DNA of 18,724 nucleotides, from positions 1-18,724 of the forward strand of contig SBFY01000180.1 in the NCBI GenBank assembly GCA_006227085.1, given 5' to 3'. Made by a program: the position numbers and the translations under genes. Shown here in pieces: positions 1 through 6,969 of the stretch. Source of the DNA: Gammaproteobacteria bacterium (GTDB taxonomy: Bacteria > Pseudomonadota > Gammaproteobacteria > Pseudomonadales > M0112). The notes under the pieces are model-generated. The model searched no databases, was not told the origin of the DNA, and was given only the letters and a program-made list of their open reading frames with translations. Position 1 is the first letter of the stretch; every line of letters begins with the position of its first letter.

Positions 1-434
1 GATTCCCATAACGGCAAGGCACGCAGGCGTGAATCGGCCGCCAACAGGTTCAGTAAATGCGTGGTGCCGGAGCGCGGCAGGCCTGCGACGATGATTGGCC
101 TTTCAATGGCGATGTCGTGGATTTCCGGATGCCGGTTCAGGGTGTCCTGGACCAGCAGGCGATTCACCGCGAATTGCAGCAGTTTGTTGCGCAGTGATAA
201 CTGGCCGATGCCGGTCAGTTGCGTGTCGTTTCCCCATTCGTCGCAGAGCAGTCGCAGGCGATCGAGAAAATCCATCGGCCCGAAATCGATCAGGCCGGTT
301 TTCGCGCGCGCTTCATCCAGGATCGATTGCGGTGACCAGTCAATGGCCAGCTTCTCACCATACGCCAGTGCCGCTTTTTGCAGATCGCTGAGCTGCGGCT
401 GCGCGAGATCATCGATGCGGATCGACTCGCTCAT
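1..434 (-). CDS. Sulfotransferase family protein (partial, N-terminal part)
   Basis: The minus-strand frame starting with ATG at 434-432 runs open to the window edge, giving the first 144 residues. A PAPS-type P-loop, GLPRSGTTH, sits at residues 118-126, the usual site where sulfotransferases hold the 5'-phosphosulfate of PAPS. A helical region of about 110 residues precedes it, as in the larger bacterial sulfotransferase-like proteins (usually about 350-400 residues, so well over half is outside the window). The start overlaps the stop of the upstream metallo-beta-lactamase gene in an ATGA arrangement (431-434), so the two are almost certainly co-transcribed and translationally coupled. The acceptor substrate cannot be told from the sequence. 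The family call is fairly safe; activity is inference. Confidence 0.85.
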   Translation of the reverse strand, partial: MSESIRIDDLAQPQLSDLQKAALAYGEKLAIDWSPQSILDEARAKTGLIDFGPMDFLDRLRLLCDEWGNDTQLTGIGQLSLRNKLLQFAVNRLLVQDTLNRHPEIHDIAIERPIIVAGLPRSGTTHLLNLLAADSRLRALPLWE

Positions 435-1720
435 GATTGCAGGGCCTTTTGCAGTTGTGCGATCTGGTGTTTGAGCCAACCCGATTCCCAGAAATTGCTG
501 TCGCCGGCACGCTCAAGCAGGGCCTGGTGTGCGGCCAGTGATAATTGCAGCGCGGGCTTGTAGGTAATGTCGGAGGCCAACGCAATCTCGGCGAGGTGCA
601 GGGCGGCTTCCGGTTCTTTTTTGTTGAGATGTGCATGGCCACGCTCAAGGATGGCATCCACCCCGGCGAGTGCCGCCAGTTCGGCATACACCTCGCGCGG
701 TTGGGTGGGGTAAAGCTCGGTGGTCGATTGCGCCTTGAACCAGCCCATGTAGCTTTCCCAGATGGTGCGTACGGCCCAGCTGACCTTGCCGTAACCTTCA
801 CCCACCGTGAGCCCTGCTGGCAGTTTCACCGTGCGCATCAGGGTGTAGATGTCGGTGCCGGCATTCATGCCCTTCAGGGTTTCGCGGTGCACGAAATCGA
901 CGGCGGCTTCCAGCCGGTCCAGGCAGGCGCTGATCAGCTCGCGGCCTTCGACCGGTTGGAAATGGCCGGTGATGAGGGTTTCCGGCTGCAGGGCGCGGAT
1001 GCGCCGTACCGACCCGAGATAAGGTTCGATAAAACGGTACTTGTCGCCACGGATGGTGTTGATGTTGGGGAAGTGCGGGAACAGTGGCCCGAACACATTG
1101 CCGCTGAATAAGGCTTTCTGTGCCGGCAGCCACACCACGCAGGAATCAATGGTTTCACCGGGGGTGGCGAACAGCTCCAGTCGCAGGCCGCCCTGTTCCA
1201 GCACATAGTGGTCATCGAAGGTGATGTCCGGGATCGGGGTGTCCTGCACAAGGACTTGCGGGTTCTCTTTCGCCACTTGCAAGGCGCGGTCGAAGGTCTT
1301 GCTGAACCAGATATAGGCCTGTGACACCCGCACCCCGCGGATGCGTTCGTCATCGCGCTGGCAGGCGGCGTTATTGGCCTGGGCGATCACCACGGTGCCG
1401 GGTTCACGGAAATGCTTCACGCCGCCGACATGGTCGACATGGCCCTGGGTCAGCAGGATGTGGCTGGTCGGCTTCGGGCAGACGGCATCAAAGGCCTGTT
1501 TATGCACCAGTGCCTCAAAACCCATGCCGGTATTGATGATGATGCGGTGGCTGCCAGCATCGAGGCAGTAGGCATTGGAGGTGCCTTCGCTCATCCAGGT
1601 GGGCAGGCCGCCGGTCAGGGTAAGCGGAATGGCATGGGGGGTATGGGCCGGCTCCATGGCGGCAAAACCGGGGCGACGGCTGATCAGGTCGGCAATTTGG
1701 GTGTCCAGTGATGACATCAT
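431..1720 (-). CDS. Metallo-beta-lactamase fold hydrolase, alkylsulfatase-like
   Basis: A 429-residue protein with an N-terminal metallo-beta-lactamase fold (about residues 25-260) and a C-terminal helical region resembling the dimerisation domain of type III alkylsulfatases (SdsA1/BDS1 type), with a YMGWF motif near residue 325. The metal motif reads TQGHVDH at 91-97, so the first His of HxHxDH is Gln92; His94, Asp96 and His97 are kept. Other candidate ligands are Glu189 (TPGE) and His253 (TGHFQP). Asn208 (SGN) lies where alkylsulfatases usually carry an acidic residue. The start is ATG ATG with AGGAG seven bases upstream; the second ATG is equally possible. There is no signal peptide, so it is probably cytoplasmic. 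It overlaps the sulfotransferase by four bases. The fold is certain; sulfate ester hydrolysis is plausible but unproven given the altered motif. Confidence 0.85.
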   Translation of the reverse strand: MMSSLDTQIADLISRRPGFAAMEPAHTPHAIPLTLTGGLPTWMSEGTSNAYCLDAGSHRIIINTGMGFEALVHKQAFDAVCPKPTSHILLTQGHVDHVGGVKHFREPGTVVIAQANNAACQRDDERIRGVRVSQAYIWFSKTFDRALQVAKENPQVLVQDTPIPDITFDDHYVLEQGGLRLELFATPGETIDSCVVWLPAQKALFSGNVFGPLFPHFPNINTIRGDKYRFIEPYLGSVRRIRALQPETLITGHFQPVEGRELISACLDRLEAAVDFVHRETLKGMNAGTDIYTLMRTVKLPAGLTVGEGYGKVSWAVRTIWESYMGWFKAQSTTELYPTQPREVYAELAALAGVDAILERGHAHLNKKEPEAALHLAEIALASDITYKPALQLSLAAHQALLERAGDSNFWESGWLKHQIAQLQKALQS

Positions 1721-1731
1721 GGCTCCTGTCG

Positions 1732-1760
1732 TTTTTATTCTGCCAAAGCCTTGCCATAAT
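1732..1760 (+). promoter_or_regulatory. Possible sigma-70 promoter for the mtnB operon
   Basis: In the 79-bp gap between the divergent metallo-beta-lactamase and mtnB genes, CATAAT at 1755-1760 matches five of six bases of the -10 consensus. A weak -35 (TTTTTA, 1732-1737) lies 17 bases upstream. It would give a leader of about 30 nt before the mtnB start. No terminator-like hairpin or recognisable riboswitch fits in this short leader. Confidence 0.35.
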
Positions 1761-1799
1761 GGACGCCCACATCGGGGGAATCAATCAGCGGGAGGCGCC

Positions 1800-2432
1800 A
1801 TGAGCGTGGATATGCAGTACTACCGCCATTGCGTGCAATCGCTGGTGCAGGTGGGTTCTGACCTGTACCACCGTGGTTGGTCACCCGCGACCAGCAGTAA
1901 TTATTCGCTGCGGGTGGATGCCAACCATTGCGCGATTACCGTCTCCGGTAAACACAAGGGTGCATTGACGGCCGATGACATCATGCTGGTCGATCTGGAT
2001 GGCCGCCCCTGCATGGACAAGAAACCCTCGGCAGAAACCGCCCTGCATGTCTGGTTGTATCGCCGTTACCCGCAAGTGGGTGCGGTGTTGCACACGCATT
2101 CGCAAACCGCGACCATCCTCACCCGCCTGAAAGGCGGTGATCGCTTGCGCCTGCAAGGCTATGAATTGCAGAAAGCATTTGCTGGTGTTGCCACCCATGA
2201 AGGCGAACTGGCCTTACCGGTGTTTGAAAACAGCCAGGATATTGCTGCGTTGGCATCCGAGGTGGATGCCTGGCTGGCTGAGCACGATAATCCCTGGGCT
2301 TACCTGATTCGTGGGCACGGGATTTATGCCTGGGGGGAAACGCTGGACGATTGCATGCGCCATCTGGAGGCGCTCGAATACTTGCTCGCCTGTGAACTGG
2401 AAGTCTTGCGCATCAAAGGAGTCAATGCATGA
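1800..2432 (+). CDS. mtnB: Methylthioribulose-1-phosphate dehydratase
   Basis: A 210-residue class II aldolase-family protein of the usual MtnB length. In the methionine salvage pathway it dehydrates 5-methylthioribulose 1-phosphate to 2,3-diketo-5-methylthiopentyl 1-phosphate. Zinc ligands are visible as His98 and His100 (VLHTHSQTATIL) and His173 (RGHGIYAWG). Other family landmarks are the SPATSSN segment at 28-34 and TVSGKHKG at 47-54. The frame is open further upstream to 1575, but that part lies antisense to the neighbouring gene. The ATG at 1800 has GGGAGG a few bases before it and gives the family N-terminus. Its stop overlaps the mtnD start (ATGCATGA), which indicates an operon. The product is cytoplasmic. 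Confidence 0.93.
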   Translation: MSVDMQYYRHCVQSLVQVGSDLYHRGWSPATSSNYSLRVDANHCAITVSGKHKGALTADDIMLVDLDGRPCMDKKPSAETALHVWLYRRYPQVGAVLHTHSQTATILTRLKGGDRLRLQGYELQKAFAGVATHEGELALPVFENSQDIAALASEVDAWLAEHDNPWAYLIRGHGIYAWGETLDDCMRHLEALEYLLACELEVLRIKGVNA

Positions 2433-2974
2433 GTGCCTTGAAAGTGTTTGCGGATACCGATCCATCCGAAGCGCTGCTGGAAACCGATGCCCACGATGAA
2501 ATCGCCGAAGTACTGGAAGGTATCGGGGTGCGGTTTGAGCAATGGCAGGCCAATGCGCCGATTGCTGCTGGCGATGCGCCGGAAAAAGTCCTGGCTGCGT
2601 ACCAAGCGGATATCGAGCGCCTGAAAAAAGAAGAAGGGTACATCACCGTGGATGTGGTGAGCCTGAATGCTGATCATCCGGACAAGGTGGCGCTGCGCCA
2701 GAAGTTCTTGTCGGAACACACGCATGGCGAAGACGAGGTGCGTTTCTTTGTGGCCGGTCATGGCCTGTTCAGCCTGCATGTGGGCAAGCGCGTGTATGAA
2801 GTGCTGTGTGAAGCGGGTGATCTCATCAGTGTGCCGGCGAAAACCACGCACTGGTTCGACATGGGCCCGAACCCGCATTTTGTGGCGATCCGCCTGTTCA
2901 ATAATCCGGAAGGATGGGTCGCGCAGTACACCGGCGATGAAATTGCGAGCCGTTTCTCGCGGCTGGAAAATTAA
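2429..2974 (+). CDS. mtnD: Acireductone dioxygenase (ARD)
   Basis: A 181-residue cupin, the normal length for bacterial ARD. With Fe2+ it oxidises acireductone to 4-methylthio-2-oxobutanoate and formate, the penultimate step of methionine salvage; the Ni2+ form is known to run an off-pathway reaction. All four metal ligands are visible: His97, His99 and Glu103 in HTHGEDE, and His141 in KTTHWFDMG. The start overlaps the mtnB stop by four bases and AAAGGAG lies just upstream. The stop overlaps the mtnC start (TAATG), so translation is probably coupled along mtnB-mtnD-mtnC. Which metal is bound in the cell cannot be read from the sequence. Confidence 0.95.
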   Translation: MSALKVFADTDPSEALLETDAHDEIAEVLEGIGVRFEQWQANAPIAAGDAPEKVLAAYQADIERLKKEEGYITVDVVSLNADHPDKVALRQKFLSEHTHGEDEVRFFVAGHGLFSLHVGKRVYEVLCEAGDLISVPAKTTHWFDMGPNPHFVAIRLFNNPEGWVAQYTGDEIASRFSRLEN

Positions 2975-3675
2975 TGGTGCGTGCAATCCTCACCGATATT
3001 GAAGGCACGACCAGCAGTATTTCCTTCGTCAAGGAAGTGTTGTTTCCCTACGCAGCGCATTACCTGCCGGCCTATGTGCGTGAACATGCGGACGAGCCAG
3101 TGGTGGCGGAACAGCTACAGGCTGTGCGTGTTGCCATCAAGGAGCCGGAAGCCGATACCGATCGCGTGATTGCGGTGCTGTTGAACTGGATTCGTGAGGA
3201 CCGCAAGGCCACTCCCTTGAAAACCTTGCAAGGCATGGTCTGGAAGCATGGCTACCAGAGTGGCGCCTACCAGGCCCATGTGTATCCCGATGCAGCACAG
3301 AAATTACGTGAATGGCATGCGCAAGGCCTGCCTATCTATATTTATTCTTCGGGTTCGATTGCTGCGCAAAAGTTGTTCTTTAAATATTCCGGAGCAGGTG
3401 ATTTAACACCGTTGTTCTCTGGTTATTTTGATACCACGACTGGCCCCAAGCAGGAGCAGGCTTCCTACGCCGCGATTGTGCAGGCGATTGGCCTGCCAGC
3501 GCAGGAGATCCTGTTCCTGTCGGACGTGGCTGCTGAGCTGGATGCCGCCAAGGCAGCCGGCTTGCAAACCTGTTGGCTGGTGCGGCCGCAAGACAACCCA
3601 CAAAACCCCGCGGTTTGCGCGCAAGGCCCGCATCCCGCTGTAACTTCATTTAACGAAATCAGGGTGAACCCATGA
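2974..3675 (+). CDS. mtnC: Enolase-phosphatase E1 (acireductone synthase)
   Basis: A 233-residue HAD-superfamily protein. MtnC enolises and then dephosphorylates 2,3-diketo-5-methylthiopentyl 1-phosphate to acireductone, the substrate of the neighbouring MtnD. HAD motifs appear in order: TDIEGTTS with Asp8 and Glu10 (motif I, E1-type DxE), YIYSSGS at 122-128 (motif II), Lys159 in GPKQ, and FLSD with Asp184 (motif III/IV). The length fits the family (about 225-260). It starts within the mtnD stop and its own stop overlaps the next start as ATGA, so it sits mid-operon. mtnA, mtnK and mtnN/mtnP are not in the window and must lie elsewhere if the pathway is complete. Confidence 0.95.
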   Translation: MVRAILTDIEGTTSSISFVKEVLFPYAAHYLPAYVREHADEPVVAEQLQAVRVAIKEPEADTDRVIAVLLNWIREDRKATPLKTLQGMVWKHGYQSGAYQAHVYPDAAQKLREWHAQGLPIYIYSSGSIAAQKLFFKYSGAGDLTPLFSGYFDTTTGPKQEQASYAAIVQAIGLPAQEILFLSDVAAELDAAKAAGLQTCWLVRPQDNPQNPAVCAQGPHPAVTSFNEIRVNP

Positions 3676-4493
3676 AAAACCTGTATGACAAAGTGGCCGT
3701 GATTACCGGCGCGGGCAGCGGCATTGGTCGCGCCCTGGCCAAAGCGATGGCGGCCGAAGGTTGCCATTTGGCGTTGGTGGATATGAATGACGCCGGCTTG
3801 CAGGAAACAAAAGCGCAGGTTGCGGATAAAAGCCGCAAGGTCACCACGCACATTGCCAATGTCACCGATCGCGAACGCATGAAAGCGCTCGCGGCTGAAA
3901 TCCACCAGGCGCATGGTGCCATTCACTTGCTGTTCAATAATGCCGGCATCACCATCAGCAAGGCCTTTGAAGACAGCTCGCTGGAAGAGCTGGACCGGGT
4001 GTTGGCCATCAACCTCGGTGGTGTCATCAATGGTTGTTATTTCTTCCTGCCGTACCTCAAGCAGGCAGGCGAGGGGCACATCATCAACACCAGCAGCATG
4101 GCGGGCTTTATTGGCTTCCCGAACCAGCTGACCTATTCAGCATCGAAAGCGGCAGTGAAATCCTTGAGTGAAACCCTGTTTGCTGAATTGGCGATGCACA
4201 ACATCAGTGTGACCAGTATTCATCCCGGTGCCATCCGTACCAATATCATGAAAGCCGCTGTTGATCACGGCAGTGATGCGGTTGAAATGCAGAAAATGGA
4301 AGCGATGGTCATGAAGATGGGCATGGAGCCGGATGCACTGGCCCGTAAGGTCATCAAGGCCATCAAGAAAGACAAGATGCGTATTCGCGTCGGCTTTGAT
4401 GCCTACCTGATGGAATGGATCAAGCGTTTGTTCCCGGTGGCCATCCATAAGCCCTTCCGCAAGGCATTCACAAAACGCGCATTAGGGAAGTAA
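3672..4493 (+). CDS. SDR-family NAD(P)-dependent oxidoreductase
   Basis: A 273-residue classical short-chain dehydrogenase/reductase. The cofactor motif TGAGSGIG is at 12-19, NNAG at about 89-92, and the catalytic set is Ser142, Tyr155 and Lys159 (YSASK). The C-terminal part is basic and partly hydrophobic (MEWIKRLFPVAIHKPFRKAF), which could let it touch a membrane or lipid surface; that is inference. The substrate is unknown. Overlap of its ATG with the mtnC stop shows it is translated with the methionine-salvage genes, but no SDR step is known in that pathway, so this may be positional coupling rather than a shared pathway. Confidence 0.9.
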   Translation: MKNLYDKVAVITGAGSGIGRALAKAMAAEGCHLALVDMNDAGLQETKAQVADKSRKVTTHIANVTDRERMKALAAEIHQAHGAIHLLFNNAGITISKAFEDSSLEELDRVLAINLGGVINGCYFFLPYLKQAGEGHIINTSSMAGFIGFPNQLTYSASKAAVKSLSETLFAELAMHNISVTSIHPGAIRTNIMKAAVDHGSDAVEMQKMEAMVMKMGMEPDALARKVIKAIKKDKMRIRVGFDAYLMEWIKRLFPVAIHKPFRKAFTKRALGK

Positions 4494-4505
4494 TACAACG
4501 TTGTC

Positions 4506-5726
4506 ATGACTGCCCGCCTGAAACAGATCCCCAAGCACAGCATCATCCCGGTGATGCTGCTGTTGTTGGCCATCGGGTCTGTGTGGGGCTTGCCGAGGTT
4601 TTACCCGGAGGGCTTGCGTGCAATCCCGGTGTTGCCGCCGCTATTGATCGGCGTTGGCCTGATCCTGAGCCTGTCGTTCAATCGCAGCCGTTTTACCCTG
4701 ATCCAGTTGACCTTGTTGATTGCCTGGCTGGCGCACGATGCGCAGTGGGGCGGCCATCGCACCCTGCCCACGTTTTTGTTGAATGCCTGGGTGATTTTCA
4801 ATTTTGCCCTGATCAGTCTCTTTCGTGATCGAGGGTTATTTTCGGTGCACGGGGCACTGCGCTTGTCGCTGCTGTTTGCTGAAATCAATATCACCTTGTA
4901 TGCGTTGCACTATGCCAGCGAGCCATTGGCGCGCTGGGCCGTGTGGCAGTTGTTCCCGCTGGGCTGGTTGCAGGCATGGTGGCAGTGGCCGCAAACCTTG
5001 CTGTGGCTGTTGTGCGTCTCAGCGTTGGTGGTATTCATCAAATTCCTGTTCAGCCTGCGGCATATCGAAGCCGGCCTGCTGGGCGCACTCACGGCATTTG
5101 TGCTGGCAATCAATCACACCGGGAATCCGTATTGGTATGACCTGCTGATGGCGGGTGCTGCCCTGATTTTATGCGTGGCTATCCTGCTGGACAGTTATCA
5201 CATGGCCTACCGCGATGAGCTGACGGGCATTCCTGCGCGGCGTGCACTGAACCAGCACCTGTTAAGTCTTGGCAGTCGCTACACCATCGCCATGCTGGAT
5301 GTGGATCATTTCAAGAAGTTCAATGATACGCATGGTCACGATGTCGGTGACCAGGTGCTGAAAATGGTGGCGCATCATATTGTGCAAGTGAAAGGTGGGG
5401 GCAAAGGTTTCCGCTATGGCGGGGAGGAATTCACCATTGTCTTTGCCGGCAAGGATATGAAACAGGCAGCGCCACACCTCGAAGCGGTACGTGAAGCAAT
5501 TGGCAGCTACCAGATGGTGATGCGCGCGAAGGATCGCCCCGAAGGCAAGGATGGCAAGAAACAGCGCGGTGCCAGCTCAAACAAGAGCCAGACCCTCTCG
5601 GTTACGATCAGCATTGGCATGGCCGAACGCGGCGGTGACTTGAAGCAGCCGGAAGAGGTCATCAAGGCTGCCGACCAGGCGCTCTATCGGGCGAAGAAAA
5701 AAGGCAGGAATTGCCTGAGCCAGTAA
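4506..5726 (+). CDS. Membrane diguanylate cyclase (GGDEF)
   Basis: A 406-residue protein with a hydrophobic N-terminal half (about residues 12-235, roughly six to eight membrane segments) and a C-terminal GGDEF domain. The domain shows DELTG near 237, DVDHFKKFND near 265, and an intact active-site loop RYGGEEF with GGEEF at 305-309. It should make c-di-GMP from two GTP. No RxxD inhibitory site precedes the loop: the residues there are VKGGGKGF, so product inhibition at that site is unlikely. A Lys/Gly/Ser-rich insert of about 25 residues (about 345-368) interrupts the last third of the domain. It starts 12 bp after the SDR gene with no obvious strong ribosome-binding site, so it is probably the last gene of the mtn transcript. 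The signal sensed by the membrane part is unknown. Confidence 0.9.
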   Translation: MTARLKQIPKHSIIPVMLLLLAIGSVWGLPRFYPEGLRAIPVLPPLLIGVGLILSLSFNRSRFTLIQLTLLIAWLAHDAQWGGHRTLPTFLLNAWVIFNFALISLFRDRGLFSVHGALRLSLLFAEINITLYALHYASEPLARWAVWQLFPLGWLQAWWQWPQTLLWLLCVSALVVFIKFLFSLRHIEAGLLGALTAFVLAINHTGNPYWYDLLMAGAALILCVAILLDSYHMAYRDELTGIPARRALNQHLLSLGSRYTIAMLDVDHFKKFNDTHGHDVGDQVLKMVAHHIVQVKGGGKGFRYGGEEFTIVFAGKDMKQAAPHLEAVREAIGSYQMVMRAKDRPEGKDGKKQRGASSNKSQTLSVTISIGMAERGGDLKQPEEVIKAADQALYRAKKKGRNCLSQ

Positions 5727-5821
5727 TTGGCAAGCCTGTTGTCTTGGGAGTGCGGCAGATGCTGCTGGAACCTGGATGCTTTTAATGCGTCAATAGTCTT
5801 ACCCTGATGGGAGCGGTGATC

Positions 5822-6928
5822 ATGAGTGACTGTTGCCACAAGCCGGAACAACCCCCCAAGCCCGAAAAGCCTGCTTGCCATCAACCGGTGGAATCCGCAT
5901 CAGCATGCTGTCCGCCGCCGAAACGCATTGACTGGTTGTTCTGGGGCTCGCTCGGGTTTGTCGGTGTGTGTTATGCGGCGTACTGGGCCAGTGCCTGGGT
6001 GGCATGGCCGAATGCGCTCTATCATTTATTCCATGTGGTGAAAGACCTGGTGCACACCGTCTGGTGGGGCGTATTGCTGGGCATCCTGTTTGTTGGGTTG
6101 CTGGATAAGGTGCCGCGCGATTTTGTGATGTCAGCGCTGGGGACGGGTAGTGGTTTTGTGCCGGTGCTGCGCTCGACCTGTGCCGGTGTGCTGCTCGATT
6201 TGTGTAGCCATGGCATCCTGATGGTGGGCATGAAGTTGTACGAGCGTGGCGCCAGCCTGGGACAGGTGATTGCCTTCCTGGTGGCGAGTCCGTGGAATTC
6301 CTTTTCACTCACACTGATCCTGATCGCCTTGATCGGCCTGAAATGGACGCTGGTGTTTATCGTATTGTCGATGCTGGTGGGCATTGTGGCGGGTGTGTTG
6401 TGCGATGCCCTGGTGGCGACTGGCCGTTTGCCGGCCAACCCGAATCGCCAACATGTGCGTGACGGGTTCCGTTTCTGGGCGGAAGCGAAGCAGGGGCTGC
6501 AAGCCACCCGTTTTGATGCGGCGTTCTGGACCAGCAGCATCCGTACCGGTTTTGTCGATGGCAAGATGATCCTGCGCTGGATTTTCTTCGGGGTGATGCT
6601 GGCGTCATTGATCCAGGCGTTTATCCCGACCGATATTTTCCAGCAGTGGGTGGGGCCCAGCTTGCTTGGCTTATTCGTGACATTGGTGGCCACCACGATC
6701 ATTGAAGTGTGCTCGGAAGGCTCTTCACCGATTGCCGCCGATATCCTCAATCGTGGTGGTGCACCCGGCAATGCGTTCGTGTTCCTGATGGCGGGTGTGG
6801 CCACCGATTACACCGAAATCATGTCGCTGAAGGAAACCACGCGCTCCTGGAAGATGGCATTGATCCTGCCGGCGTTAACCGTGCCACAGGTGTTATTGAT
6901 CGGCTGGCTGCTAAACAGCTTGTCATGA
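5822..6928 (+). CDS. DUF318/ArsP-like permease, probable metal or metalloid exporter
   Basis: A 368-residue integral membrane protein. I chose the ATG at 5822 because GGGAG lies eight bases upstream; an in-frame ATG at 5807 would add five residues. The cytoplasmic N-terminus holds three Cys clusters (Cys4-Cys5-His6, Cys19-His20, Cys29-Cys30) among Pro and Lys, as in a soft-metal binding tail. The membrane part has two related halves, each with a conserved core motif: CSHG at 128-131 and CSEG at 297-300. The first stands in place of the CSCG of many family members. The family (PF03773 type) includes exporters of organoarsenicals and Cu/Zn efflux proteins; the true substrate is unknown here. 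It follows the cyclase gene after 95 bp and appears to have its own ribosome-binding site. Confidence 0.8.
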   Translation: MSDCCHKPEQPPKPEKPACHQPVESASACCPPPKRIDWLFWGSLGFVGVCYAAYWASAWVAWPNALYHLFHVVKDLVHTVWWGVLLGILFVGLLDKVPRDFVMSALGTGSGFVPVLRSTCAGVLLDLCSHGILMVGMKLYERGASLGQVIAFLVASPWNSFSLTLILIALIGLKWTLVFIVLSMLVGIVAGVLCDALVATGRLPANPNRQHVRDGFRFWAEAKQGLQATRFDAAFWTSSIRTGFVDGKMILRWIFFGVMLASLIQAFIPTDIFQQWVGPSLLGLFVTLVATTIIEVCSEGSSPIAADILNRGGAPGNAFVFLMAGVATDYTEIMSLKETTRSWKMALILPALTVPQVLLIGWLLNSLS

Positions 6929-6969
6929 ACGCCGGCATGGCTGCATGGTAGGCTGGGATTTCCTCCAGC

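Noticed and set aside
1575..1799. A 75-residue N-terminal extension of MtnB in an open frame
   Set aside because: It lies antisense to the start of the metallo-beta-lactamase gene and across the promoter region. The ATG at 1800 has a ribosome-binding site and gives the normal family length.
2324..2986. 220-residue minus-strand open frame
   Set aside because: It lies wholly antisense to mtnB/mtnD, which have clear family motifs. No recognisable domain and biased composition typical of a shadow frame.
5775..5795. Weak dyad around GATGCTTTTAATGCGTC upstream of the permease, considered as a metal-regulator site
   Set aside because: Symmetry is imperfect and it does not match the MerR/CueR, ArsR or Zur operator patterns I know.
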